From positions 35,270,177 through 35,334,176 of the forward strand of contig OX421964.1 of NCBI GenBank assembly GCA_949128115.1: DNA of 64,000 nucleotides, read 5' to 3'. This stretch comes from Anaspis maculata (taxonomy: Eukaryota > Arthropoda > Insecta > Coleoptera > Scraptiidae). A program made the position numbers and the translations under genes. A model generated the notes under the pieces. The model searched no databases, was not told the DNA's origin, and saw only the letters and a list, made by a program, of their open reading frames with translations. Of the stretch, positions 52,005 to 63,627 are shown piece by piece (the stretch's first letter is position 1; each line of letters starts with the position of its first letter).

Positions 52005-55000
52005 GGCTTTCTTTTTTGCACATCGGTCGTTTCACTTTTTCGTTGTCATAAGTCCCTTTCATATCCATATATCCCGTTGGTCGATGTCTCAAAAAATGTG
52101 CTCTCGCATCGCCCACACGTGAGCAATTGTGATTTTTCATTGCCGCCACCACTACCACCACCACTGTGTGCGGATGCTATCTCCGCAAATATAATTTGAG
52201 AACTTTTAGAGGGTGGATGCCGAGCGCCATCCAGCAGAATTAACCATCACCTATCCGAGAAGCTTTCATGCAAAAACCAATTTATTGCGATTTCATTTTT
52301 CGACGCCGAGGCGTTTTTTCGCGGGAAGAGTACCGCATCACTCGTGCATCCCCCACATTCGTACAGCACCACCACTGCATACTCGAGGGATGATTGAAGT
52401 GTTCTCAGCTGCGGAATCGCCGAAACTGTTTTCAATACTCTCATGTTTTCTCGCGTGCTCTTTCTTTGAATTATTTGATCGACTATTTATACAAAAATTG
52501 TGGTAGAAAGAGGACGGTGGGTGATGGCGGAGACCACTCGAGTTTCGGTGGTGGTTTTACATGATTTACGTCCACAATAAACTCTATATTTTGACGGAGA
52601 CGCAATTTATGTTTATTCAAACGTATGATGCGCTATGGCTGGTGGAGCGTAAATACACAATCATCACCTTCATCATATATCCTTGCGTTATAGAACATCG
52701 CCTGGGTAAAATACAAAATAAGTGATGAGTTGCACAAGGCTCTTAACTTTGGTAACAGTTTCATGGATCGTGGGTTCGAATCCGGCTCGGGCCAGGTGAA
52801 AATTTCTGATGAGTGATGTGTAACCTGGCCCAGCTTTCAGAGTACTGAGTCGGTGCTAAGAGGTACTGCCACTACTGCCGGTGACTGCATGGATACCCGT
52901 CCACCGTCAAAATTTCCTATTTAAAAACTTGCCTCTTTTGAGGTGGCTTCAGCACTTACCTACAACAAGAAGTCAAACTTGATGTTACGAGTTTTGCATT
53001 GGCTGCCCAGTCTTTCCAATAAGGAGTGGAATTATTGTTACAGACAAAATTATCCAAAGCAAACAGTACCGCTTTTGACTCGTACTCTGGATTTTAGAGA
53101 AAATAATTGAGTTAATCAGTGATTAAGGGATTTCTCTATTGGTTAATTACAGCTGATTGACCCCTGGACACGCTGCAGTTTCTTGTAGTATAGTTGGGAG
53201 TTGAGATGTACAATCGATTTGATACAGATTTTTGAGGCTCAATCAGCTAGAATTCACCAAAAAAGAAGCTCCGTGATCATAGATCAGACATAATATCTTG
53301 TTCAAAACCGGCGGCTAGAGTTTCACACTTGTCGCTCTAAATTCAACTGGGGATCGGTGCTTACCTTGGTCTTCGGCCGTTTCTTATTTGTATGTTCGAT
53401 CTTGCGTAATTGCAGTATATTCCAGACTTCCGGGAAGACCTTGAAGGTTCTCGTCGCTTCTACTGTGTCGTGGCATATTCCAGCATCTGTGAGTGGTCTA
53501 TTCGCGAAAGCTCATGGAATTCTGGTTGCCTCGCTGATGTTACGGGAAGTTCGCGGTTTCTCCGCCAATTATACAGGTGTGTGTCTTATTCTTGCATCGA
53601 AGTCTCCACTGTCTGCAGCGAATGTCGTGACACTATCCAGAGCAGAAGCTGGAGCTTTATTTTCTAGCGCACTTTTCCAAAAAATGGGAAAAAGGCGCTT
53701 TTAGCTTCGCTTCCTCTGTCCGTCCGTTCGTCTGTCCGTACGTCCATCCGTTCGTACCCGGGATAACTCCTCAGGGAAAAAAATTGTTATCGATGGGGCG
53801 TAAACGGTGATCAATGGTGTATACAGGGTGGTGAAAATTTCGATGCTCACCATTGGTATCTTGGAAACGGTAAGAGATACGAGGTCAGTTAAATTAGAAA
53901 AAAGTTGCGCATTTTTGTTGCAATGGGGCACTTGCCGAATTTTTTTATTGGCTTAATCGATAGTGTGGTTGAAAACAATGTACCCGTATTTTTTCTTTTT
54001 CCCAAATTCCCAAAATTGCGGCCGTGATGCGTGTTTTAAAAATATATTTGTGACGTCACAAATATACTAAAAACTAAACAAACAGCACTGTTGGCTTGGA
54101 AACTCAAAAAACTCTTAGAGTGACATTACAATATTTGAAAAATACAGACATGAAAATCCCATTGACGTTTCCCTACTGTTGCCAACCCTTTGAAAAATAA
54201 AAAATAAAAAAAATCTTCTTAACCAATGGATATATTTTCCGGAAATTTTCAGGAAATACTCGATTTATCACAAAAAAACTGAAAATTCTGATTTCAGAAA
54301 TTATTTTTCATCTTTCCAACCATTCAAGCTATTTCAATCAAACTTGGTCGTTTTATGTTTTTGTTCATTCCGAGTCGAATAACGTTGACAGAAATTTTTT
54401 CAGGCGTTCTAGATTTCAAATAATGATAGTCAACTTTTTTTTTTCTTATGACCGTCATATTGGATTTTTGCACTAATAGATAGAGAGAAAAATTTGATTT
54501 CCGAATTAGTAACCAACATGTTCTTTTCATGATATTTTTAGCGTCAAATTTTGAAATTTTCGTAAATTATTGACAAAATCGAGAATGCTTTGGAAAACAA
54601 TTGAAATATTATCAATAACAACAACTGAAAAGTGACAGATTGTGTGCAATTGACGTAGCTAATTTCTTAATCGTGTTCTGTGCTTGTTTGTACCGAGAGT
54701 TCATAAATTAAATAAGTCAAGGGTGCCTGTGAATTCAAAAACGTCTGTCGAAAGTAGGATAATCCTTACTCCTTTTGTAATAAATTTGTCAAACTTTAAT
54801 TAGAACGATGCTAGTTCCAACAGACGTTTTTGAACTTACAGACACCCTTGACTCATTTAATTTATGAACTCTCGGTTCAAACAAGCACAAAAGACGATTT
54901 AGAAGTATTATATATTTAAAAATTTTATTTAAAAATTACTTCTTCCCAACACTTTGGGTTGCTATATCAACAAAGAATACATTTCAAAAAGGTATAACAT

Positions 55001-55815
55001 AATAATAAGAATATGAACAGAATAAAACAGTAAAGTGTAAATACTTTTTTATTGTTGCTATTGATAATATTTCAATTATTTTTCAAAGCATTCCCAATTT
55101 CGTCAATAATTGACGAAAATTTCAAAATTTGACGCTAAAATGTCATAAAAAGAACATGTTTGTTACTAATTCGGAAAGCTAATTTTTTTCTCTATCTATT
55201 AGTGCAAAAATCCAATATGGCAGGCATAAGAAAAAAAAGTTGACTATCATAATTTTAAATCTAGAAGGCCTGTGGGCCTGGAAAATTTCTGTCAACGTTA
55301 TTCGACTCGGAGTGATCAAAAACATGAAACTACCAAGTTTGATTGAAATAGCTTGAATGGTTGAAAAGATAAAACATAATTTCGGAAATCCGAATTTTCA
55401 GTTTTTTCTTGATAAATCGGAAACCAATCAAAATCTTCAAAGTTTCTTTACAGATGCTCATTCGCCACAAAAATGCGCAACTTTTTTCCAATTTAACCGA
55501 CCTCGTAGCTCTTACCGTTTCCAAGATACCAATGGTGAGCATCTAAATTTTCGACACCCTGTATGTCCAGGATGTCAAGTTGACTTTTGGTTTTTTGTAA
55601 CTTTGCTGCCATCTTTGATCCGCCAGTTTGAATTTCTCTAAAAGTGATCCGATTGGGCTGAAATTTGCAGGCAATGTAAACCACATCAAGATCCTTCCAA
55701 TTTCCGACAATTGATGCCCCGCCCCATCTTTTATTCTCCATATTGAACATGTTTCAAAGAAATAGAACTAGGAGAATTATGCCTCAACGGAAAGAGAATA
55801 TATCGATGTAGTGCA
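52005..55815. repeat. Segmental duplication, copy B (interrupted)
   Basis: Second copy of the 2-kb unit at 49007-51070, split at 53822/55564 by the 1738-bp foldback. Order and orientation match copy A, so this is a tandem direct duplication with about 0.93 kb of spacer. Confidence 0.85.
53824..55561. mobile_element. Mariner-like foldback (1738 bp) with empty-site proof
   Basis: Ends are CAGGGTGGTGAAAATTTCGA and the inverse of CAGGGTGTCGAAAATTTAGA, flanked by TA (53822-53823, 55562-55563). Copy A of the duplication carries the uninterrupted GGTGTATATGTCC (50808-50820), so the insertion and its TA duplication are shown directly. The arms are inverted over most of the length and meet near 54700-54800, where AGAGTTCATAAATTAAATAA faces its inverse. 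No open frame of note. A Tc1/mariner-type transposase would be needed to move it. Confidence 0.93.
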
Positions 55816-56130
55816 AACGTCAATCGAATGCGTACGCGTGTCCACCATATAAAGTTGACCAATCCAATGATTTTTGTCAGTTGGCCGCCATATTTGATCC
55901 GCCATTTTGAATTTTCCTCGTGGAAATCCTCGTCAGATTTGAGTGGAATTCGCAGGCGATATGACCTTTATCAAAATACATCCGATTTTGGACCAATGAT
56001 GCTCTGCCGCCATATTGAAATTTCTTATTAGTGGAACGATTTTCATGGCGCCTAGAACCTATCCTTGTTTGTATGATAATTCTTATTCTCCAGCTAAATT
56101 TCAACATCCAGCCGCTATCTTGGCCGCCAT
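55569..56130. repeat. Diverged tandem repeat (TTTGATCCGCCA units)
   Basis: The block TTTGATCCGCCA...TTGAATTT...CCGAT...GAAATTTGCAGGC recurs at about 55615 and 55897, and more weakly at about 56110. The first unit belongs to copy B of the duplication; the second extends past it. Confidence 0.6.
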
Positions 56131-56685
56131 ATCGAAATTTCTGCCCAAATAACGGTAGAACCCTAATTAACATATTGCGTTAACTAATCCTTCAAAAAGA
56201 AAGTGCGCTACTGAGCCTCATGTCCATGAGTCATATTCACTTGTTACTCTTGAGCTCCCTTTTATTTTCCGCCAGCCTTCTCGAACCCACCCCGAGCTAG
56301 CCGGCCAGTTTCTATTTCCTCGAAGACCTGGGACCAACTTGACTTTCCCAAAAGTCAAGAGCTGGAAAATTTGTGACAATATCCTGTCCATGAATCCATA
56401 CGATTCGGTAAGTTCGATGTCGGTGAAATGTTCTGTTGGTGAACTAGTTGTCGGTAAAATGCCCGTATTCCAGTATATTCGTCTAAATTTGCTACATTCC
56501 CCAGTAATAAAACCCCAATAACATTTTGGTGGAGCAAAGAGTAATTGACTTTAACATTGGGAACCTATACAGGGTGTGTTCGTGTTCATATGAACGCATC
56601 GATGCTGAGGTTCGCGAAACCACTGATGGATGGCGCTTTAATCTATTCGGTTGGAACCGGGTAACGGCTTCCGTTACACATAATA
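56131..56685. other. No recognisable gene
   Basis: No coding, RNA or terminal-repeat signal that I can support. Confidence 0.4.
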
Positions 56686-56833
56686 GGGAGTTTGCGATCT
56701 CAAGGAACTTACGACGTAACGCAACGTAGAACGTGAAAATTCCCTTGTAACTAAGGAATTGCGAATAAGAACCTCGTCAATTTTCACGTTGAAAGTTACG
56801 TTACGTCGTACGTACGTATGCACGCAAACTCCC
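56686..56833. mobile_element. 148-bp hairpin MITE
   Basis: GGGAGTTTGCG on the left and CGCAAACTCCC on the right enclose further inverted blocks (AACGTGAAAATT and AATTTTCACGTT; ACGACGTAACG and CGTTACGTCGT). Both flanks contain ATAAT, suggesting an imprecise TSD. Confidence 0.65.
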
Positions 56834-58715
56834 CAATAATTATGCGCTTTTACGCAGGACTAAAGCGCGGTACTGGTGACTTTCAACCTGAGTCAGTCAG
56901 GTCACATCACATCTTCTTTCCAGGGACGCGTTCCATTTCTACACTCCTCCTCGTGCTTGCGTCTAACGGAGGCTATTGACAAGTTTATGATTCGCTGTTT
57001 GATGGAATATAGCAAGTTTTTTTTTATTCTCAGTGCTTTATTTCCACTCTGTATCAAGTTGACAGCAATCAGCCGCTTCCAAAGCGTGCCACCAGCGGCA
57101 GGCTTCACTCCCCACCTGTAATTTCTGGCGGCGCACACAGAGTTTTGCCAAAAACAGGGTGTTAGTTTAGGGTTAATGTAGCGGCACCTTTGAATTATTC
57201 GCGACTAATTCCGGGTCGATTTAGGGTGGGTCCGGGAAAAATTTCTGCGGCATCAGCAATTCAGATTTATCAAAACTACTGAATAATGCATCAGGATAGT
57301 GCGAGAGCAACAAGGCCTATGCGGTGCCAGAGCGGTGGAGTTAATACACCTCCGAGTTATCGGAAACTGATAATTCGGAAATGGAAATTGCGACTGGAGG
57401 CTGGATACGGGGGGGGGGGGCGTCTTGAGGAAGCGCGCAAAAGTTTTGCCAGCGCCGATTTCAATGACGGTAGTCGAAGGCTTTCGCAGAGAGGCCCACA
57501 GCAGCTATCGATTTGGCTGGTAATGTTTTGTGCAATTCACATTAGTTATTAAGGAACTTGCTGGAGACCACGACAAGCGAATAAGGCTCACACCTGCACA
57601 GCTGACGAAGGAGCTTTGCATCGAAAGGCTGCCGGAATATTCGCGAAGCCAACATACTTCACTAGATCTCTCGTTAGTAGACTAGCAGCCGATGCTGGAA
57701 TGTGCTAGAATAATGAAAGTGACGAGAATTTTTGACATCTTTCCGGAAGACCCTGGAATATTCTCGAACACAAGCCGCCACTGAGGAGCGTAATGGCCAG
57801 GAAGCAGTTCAGAGTTGAATTCACATTGACCGTGCAAACAATCGGAAGTCAAGTGGAGTGATACCTCTATAAGTTCTACAATTTGAATGGAATATTAAAT
57901 CAGTAAATAAATTAGTACAAAGTAATAAATAATGTGTGTTTGATCGTTTGTCTTTCGACCAATCTATTACGTAACGCAAATTTGTAGCAATACTTAGTTT
58001 CTTTGAACAACAAAATTATCAGTATACGCCCAAAAACAGAGCTGTGTCATCGCTTCAAATTCACCTCTTTGCAATTTACCGAAAATTACAAAGCTTCATT
58101 TCTAGTGGTGGCTGAGAGCTATGCTGGTTGAGTACATATTGCAATATCAACACAGATATCTACGCACTGCATTTTCTCCCGCTTTTACCTGTGCTGTATG
58201 TGCCGGCTTGGATCCTTTTCTCCAAATAACATAATTGAACATCAAAGACCTTGCGTTATCCTCCTATACCTGATTATGCTGCAGAGAAGCAAGGAAACAT
58301 TTTGCTAGTTTGCACTCATTATCAGGCTTACGATTGCACAGTACCGACCTAATTACCGAATGCTTGGTTATCCAGAAACGTAGTGTGATTTCTTCCATCA
58401 CTTGTTATAAATTATACTTTGCCCTGAAATTTTTGTTTCCTATCCAATTTCCACCTTGAAACCAAATGCTAAGCAACTGGAAAATCTATCAAGCTGCCGT
58501 TTTCAGAAAAACATAACCAATGATGCATTATTTTAAAAAAATAGTCGTTCCTCTATAGTTCAAGAACACAACCGAAAGAAATCGGTCCTTACGTTCCTAT
58601 GTACCTACCGAAACATCTTTGTGATTTTGTTCAAGACTTTTCAGTTGAGCTTTTTCAAATAATTAAGATTCTTTCATCCAAATAGGATTCTAGGTAAACA
58701 TTCACAATAGATATT
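56834..58715. other. No recognisable gene
   Basis: Includes a G12 homopolymer (57409-57420). The longer open frames (56876-57121, 57286-57552) have no recognisable domain and no splice context. Confidence 0.4.
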
Positions 58716-58825
58716 TATTGTATTAGGAGTATACGTGACACTTTATGTGACGGAGTACCTATGGATGTTTAAGTGAATTAAATCCATACGAGTCACATAA
58801 AGCCACTTATACTCCGAATACAATA
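58716..58825. mobile_element. 110-bp near-palindromic MITE
   Basis: TATTGTATTAGGAGTATACG on the left pairs with TATACTCCGAATACAATA on the right. Pairing continues through CTTTATGTGAC/GTCACATAAAG and ATGGAT/ATCCAT to a loop of about 15 nt. Confidence 0.75.
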
Positions 58826-59055
58826 CAATGCTTTATTTTCAAACAATCATTTTGCACACGGAATATAAAAAAAAAATTGAAAAAAAACCAAGTGCCTGGC
58901 GTCGATCCGATGGTTTCTATAGGCGACAACGAGGGCGACAACCACGCTGCAATCAACCCACTTTTACGCCGGCGGAGGTATAAGTACTTTTTTACACGAC
59001 CGGGTGTAAAGTGAGCCTTTTTACCCTCATTTTCAGGCGTAAAGTGGCTCATTTA

Positions 59056-59094
59056 GCCCGAGGGCGTAAAATTTTTACTTTTACGCCCTCGGGC
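59056..59094. repeat. Perfect 16-bp hairpin
   Basis: GCCCGAGGGCGTAAAA and TTTTACGCCCTCGGGC around a 7-nt loop. The TTTTACGCC motif recurs nearby (about 58968, 60078). Confidence 0.8.
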
Positions 59095-59935
59095 TTTGGT
59101 TTTTTAAGCGTCAAAAAACAAATGCCTGTAATTATTATTAAATGTCACAAACTAATAAATTTGTTGAAATGCACAGCTCAGAGGCATTTGGGACATCCCC
59201 AAAGGCGGGGAAGGGTGTATGGTTTTACTTATTAAGCTTCTTGTTGAATTGTTTGCTTTGAAATACACATATTCGAAACTCCAAAAGTGAGGTTATGTGC
59301 GTTGACGGCTCTGGCCGGATTCCTATTTCTTAGAGTTATTCCGTGCTCAGTTTTCTTGAGGGGGCAGGCGAATACTAAATTTGAATAGCCGTTTTCGATA
59401 CAAGAGCGCGATTTCAGGCCCGAAGCCGTGGTTGCCATCATAAAACGTGTAGCCAAATGAATATTTTGGTTTGTAGGTATCCGTCTGCCTGTCTCTTTAC
59501 GTAGGCTGTAACTTTGCGGTAAAATCCGTGTCGTCCTTAACTGAAAGGGTTGTCTTCAGCATGGAAAACACGGACCACAAAGTAGAAGGCTTCACCACCT
59601 TGGATTTTTCAGCTAAGTATAGGTATACCTACGTTCTCATGTATTTTTTTGGACTTCTCCGGCAAAAGATCAAGTGTGACTCGAGAAGCCATCGCCATCG
59701 GCAGGAGGAGTGCAGCGCCTCAAAAACGAAAATTCTTGCTGGGTGCTTTTCAATAAAAAAGACACTGACACTAGTGATAATTATTAAATGACAAGTAAAA
59801 ACAAAATCATAGGTGCCCATAATGTCATTGCTAACTAGATCGATCTATAATCGCTTTTTAGTTTTTCGGCTTTTATGGTTCAAAATCAAATTCAAAAAAA
59901 TAATGGGTCGTGTAAAAAACGTTGTATGCAGCTCA

Positions 59936-60031
59936 AGCGTAAAGCCTGTTTTAGGCCCTCTGTCTGAATGTGCCCTCGCTACGCTCGGGCACAACTTACA
60001 TACGTCGGGCCTAAAACAGTCGCTTTACGCT
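59936..60031. repeat. 96-nt nested hairpin
   Basis: Outer arms AGCGTAAAGCCTGTTTTAGG and CCTAAAACAGTCGCTTTACG (with a 2-nt bulge) enclose an inner hairpin with GTGCCC/GGGCAC around CTCGCTACGCTC. Confidence 0.75.
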
Positions 60032-60255
60032 CTTACTACATAAATAACTATTTTGCCGCCGCCAGTGGAGTATAAGTACTTTTACGCCGCTCAATGCCGA
60101 TGTCATGGAAATACACCTTATACCTTGACAACACAGTCACAAAAGTGCCATGTTATATGACGTTTGAAAATAGAGATATTTTAGATAGGTATTACCCATA
60201 GATCATAAAAATTTAGAAAATCGATTATGGTGAGGTTAGTTGTGTGACTACTTTT

Positions 60256-61765
60256 GGACAGGGAGCTGGTGCCTCAAAACTTACGTCATAAGGTACATGA
60301 TTTTAATCCTGTAAGTCTGATGTTTGTCGATAAGGTTGTTGAAAATTGCTTTGTCTTACATGTCAAACCGGGGGCTTTAGGCTGGTGTGAGCCTGTCAAT
60401 TTTCGAAAAAAATGGCCAAAAATTCACGTCATAAGGTACATAAATGAAACCAACTGGATTCTGTGTGGGAACATCCCCTTGATCAAAAATCTGGTCGTAA
60501 GATGGCTTTTTTTTTATGACGTAAGTTCTGAGGCACCAGCTCCCTGTCCAATAAGACAAGTTTGAAATTTTCAAAAAAGGACAAAAATTTATCATTTTTT
60601 TCACAGGCGTTTTGTTGACTAACCCACCAAGTGTGATCAATATTTGTAATCAGGATGAAAAACGGAATAGATTTCCATGTTAAAATACAGGGTGTACGAT
60701 TTGAGAAAAAATTTTCGATGTTGCACCCTGTGAGCGATGTACCATTAAAAAATGTTGTGGACAGATTCGAAACCTACGTAAAAAATCACGTGGAAATAGT
60801 TTTTCATTTCTAAAATTATGCCAGAGGAAAAGTCTCCAGGAGGAGGTAAATTTTGGCCTTTTTTGAAAATTTCAAACTTGTCTTATTGGACAGGGAGCTG
60901 GTGCCTCAAGACTTACGTCATAAGGTACATGATTTTAACCTTGTGAGTCTTATGTGCGTTGACAAGGTTGTTGAAAATTTCTTTGTCTTACATGTCAGAC
61001 CGGGGGCTTTAGGCTGGTATAATAGGCTTGTCAATTTTCGAAAAATGTCAAAAATTGACGTCATAAGGTGCATGAATGAAACCAACGGGCTTTTGTGTGA
61101 GAACATCCCCTTCATCAAAAATCGGGTCACAAGACAAAATTCTTGAGGGCTCTCGATCCATAAGACAAGTTTGAAATTTTCAAAAAGGTCCAAAATTTAC
61201 CTCTTCCTGGGAACTTCTCTTTTGGCATAATTTTAGGAATGAAAAGCGATTCTTACATGATTTTTTACGCAGGTTTCGAATCTGCCCACAAAATTTTTCA
61301 ATGGTACATCGCTTACAGGGTGCAACATCGAAAATTTTTTCTCAAATCGTACACCTTGTATTTCAACATGGAAATCTATTCCGTCTTTCATCATGATTAC
61401 AAATATATATATCACACTTAGTGGGTTTGTCAACAAAACGCCTGTGAGATATTTGATAAATTTTGGTCTTTTTTGAAAATTTCAAACTTGTCTTATGGAC
61501 CGAAAGCCCCCAAAAAGTTTGTCTTACGACCAGATATTCGACTAAGGGGATGTTCCCACATAAAATCCAGTTGGTTCCATTCATGTACCTTATGACATAA
61601 TTTTTTGACATTTTTCGAAAATTGACAAGCCCATACCAGCCTAAAGCCCCCGGTCTGATATGTAAGATAAAGAAATTTTTAACAACCTTATGAACGCACA
61701 TTAGACCTACAGGATTAAAATCATGAACTTTATGACGTAAGATTTGAAGCACCAGCTCCCTGTCC
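60256..61765. mobile_element. Complex palindrome (A-B-A-B'-A')
   Basis: Unit A (about 60256-60555, starting GGACAGGGAGCTGGTGCCTC) is followed by unit B (about 60560-60880). A second forward A follows (60888-61160), then inverted B (61165-61490) and inverted A (61490-61765, ending CACCAGCTCCCTGTCC). The result is a foldback with arms of about 620 bp whose loop is an extra copy of A. Each A keeps a similar open frame (RHKVHDFN...GALGW), which I read as shared descent and not as a gene. No TSD was identified. Confidence 0.7.
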
Positions 61766-61948
61766 ATAAAGGTATAAATAATTATAGCATTTGGAAGTTT
61801 TCCGATATACTTGAAACTGACAGATTTTGAGGTGGTCATTCAGAATGTTCACTCTTCCATTTTGCATTTCCACCATTCTGACCGTAATTATGAGAAACAA
61901 ACTCCTGAAAGACCAAATTTTCAAAAAAAAAACACTTTAATCCTCGTT

Positions 61949-61954
61949 TTTATT
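61949..61954 (-). terminator. Polyadenylation signal of the prolyl 4-hydroxylase gene
   Basis: TTTATT on the plus strand is AATAAA on the minus strand, 93 nt past the stop codon of the gene. No A-run follows it on that strand. Confidence 0.55.
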
Positions 61955-62046
61955 GAGTATGTAAGATATACAAATTTACTTATATAAAAATAGAAGAAAA
62001 TAATTTTTTACTTGAGCCGAGAGAAACACAGTATTTTCAAGAATTC

Positions 62047-63627
62047 TCAGTCCCGTAACTCCCACAAGTGATTGTTGACGGTACAAGGTCTCGTGAAAAT
62101 TTGCTCCCTCTCGTGAATCCACTTGATCAAGATCCATTTGGACCCCACGAGGACCGGACAACCACAATGCTCGCTCATCCCATTGGGTTGACCATCGGGC
62201 AGCAGGTTATACCAAACCAAAACTGAACCTTTTCTCGGTTTTGCAGCGACAGACACCAGCGGAAAAGCTGTTGCGCCTCCTAATTCAACATCGCTCATAT
62301 AAAACATGACGGTAGCAATGCGATCGCCTATTGTGTCTGGAAATGCGTCCAATGAGAAATCCGTATGCGGTGTATATTGACCTCCTATGCCGTAATTTAT
62401 GATTTGGCTCTCTTCCAAGGGTCCCACGTTGAAACCTTGTTTCATGTTCAATCCAGTCATAGCTTCGATCTTTTGGTCAACAAAAACATTGATTTTGTCT
62501 TCACTCAATGGTACGCTCCACTTCTTGGCGGTTCTGCCTCCTGAAACAACTGTTTTGCCACTGTCTTCGAGAATCTCAGTCCTGATCAGTTGACCTTCAG
62601 CTTCTGCAATTGCCATTGAAATTTCTTCAGTGGTTAAGACGTCGTGATACATGTAGGCCACAAATGACGGATGTACGTACACTTCTTCCACTTTAAAAGG
62701 GGAAAGGAAATGCGGATCTCTGATTAACAATTTGCACTTGAGGCCAGCGGCTTCGTCAGGAGCTACTGTTAATTCACCTCTGCAAACTGCTTTGAAATTG
62801 TGTTCGTTCTCAGTTATTTCTCCCTCTCCCTCATTGTTTTCTTCAAAATCTTCAAGTTCAACTTCTGATTTCCATTGGACTACGTTATTTCTCACCGTTT
62901 CTGACAATTTCTTTTGCAAAACTTTGCCAATAACTTTCAAAGCAGCAGATCGTTCGCCTGATTTGTAGAGAGCATAAGCAAGGTGTTCCATAATTTCCGC
63001 GGTTTGCACAGACTTGAATGCTTCGTGTTTGTTTTTCATCAAAGCCACTTTCAACCAACCGAGACTTCGATTGAAATACTGAGCGTGGTACAGTTCTCTT
63101 CCCAGTTCAAAACAGTCGGATGCAGTCAAATTTGCGCCATAATCAACACCGTCGATGATGCCGTTAGCCAACGAAAACGTTTCTAATTTGTACGTTTCTT
63201 GCAGTCCCACCAGTCCCATGACTGCTCCGTTGAAGTCGTGATAGGTTGGGAACATCTGGTGGTTCGTGATGACTCTCCAATCTAACATACTGGCCGAGTT
63301 TGTTTCTTTGCGCATTGCTGTTTCTATTTTGGGCCAGTCCATGGTGAGGCCCTTGATGGTTCGGTAAGCGTTCAACGGGTTGTGGAGCTCGCGATCTTTG
63401 GTCATGGTTTGATGGTGCTGGAGTTTCAGAAGGGCGTATTGTTTCTTCAAAAATTTTGATTTGATCTGCCGGTCTGCCATGAATTTGGTCAGGATGGACA
63501 GCAGACTGGCTTCGAACTGGACGAGGCGCTTGAGGTCCGAAGTGGCCGTGAAAATTTCTCCGTCGACATGATGGATCGGGGCGGCAATGATCGCTACCAG
63601 CAGCCAAATGATAAGCATCTCTGACAT
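62047..63627 (-). CDS. Collagen prolyl 4-hydroxylase alpha subunit, single exon
   Basis: Encodes 526 residues of the ER-lumen enzyme that hydroxylates prolines in collagen-like chains, using Fe(II), 2-oxoglutarate, O2 and ascorbate, normally with protein disulfide isomerase. I chose ATG 63627 (only TTG upstream; a second ATG is 3 codons on). A signal peptide covers about residues 1-23 (LIIWLLVAIIAAP). The P4Ha N-terminal domain follows (about 24-150), then TPR-like peptide-binding helices (169-238). The catalytic domain (about 320-520) has HTD (H421, D423), distal H487 and K497, ten residues after H487 as in the human enzyme. C282/C298 may form the conserved disulfide. N-glycosylation sites are at 166 and 186. 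All key residues are present. No intron interrupts it. Confidence 0.93.
   Translation of the reverse strand: MSEMLIIWLLVAIIAAPIHHVDGEIFTATSDLKRLVQFEASLLSILTKFMADRQIKSKFLKKQYALLKLQHHQTMTKDRELHNPLNAYRTIKGLTMDWPKIETAMRKETNSASMLDWRVITNHQMFPTYHDFNGAVMGLVGLQETYKLETFSLANGIIDGVDYGANLTASDCFELGRELYHAQYFNRSLGWLKVALMKNKHEAFKSVQTAEIMEHLAYALYKSGERSAALKVIGKVLQKKLSETVRNNVVQWKSEVELEDFEENNEGEGEITENEHNFKAVCRGELTVAPDEAAGLKCKLLIRDPHFLSPFKVEEVYVHPSFVAYMYHDVLTTEEISMAIAEAEGQLIRTEILEDSGKTVVSGGRTAKKWSVPLSEDKINVFVDQKIEAMTGLNMKQGFNVGPLEESQIINYGIGGQYTPHTDFSLDAFPDTIGDRIATVMFYMSDVELGGATAFPLVSVAAKPRKGSVLVWYNLLPDGQPNGMSEHCGCPVLVGSKWILIKWIHEREQIFTRPCTVNNHLWELRD

Noticed and set aside
49228..52506. 97-codon frame conserved in both duplicate copies
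   Set aside because: The whole 1.4-kb surroundings are equally conserved, so an open frame is expected after a recent duplication; composition is not protein-like.
60254..61839. Frames of about 100-158 codons that look alike in three places
   Set aside because: They are copies of one repeat unit in a palindromic element; no known domain and no start or splice context.
61923..61932. A10 run next to the prolyl 4-hydroxylase gene as evidence for retroposition
   Set aside because: It is a T-run on the coding strand, so it is in the wrong orientation for a retrocopy poly(A) tail.
29300..62000. The next neuroligin exon downstream
   Set aside because: No frame shows the conserved carboxy-terminal esterase-domain blocks; none is claimed.
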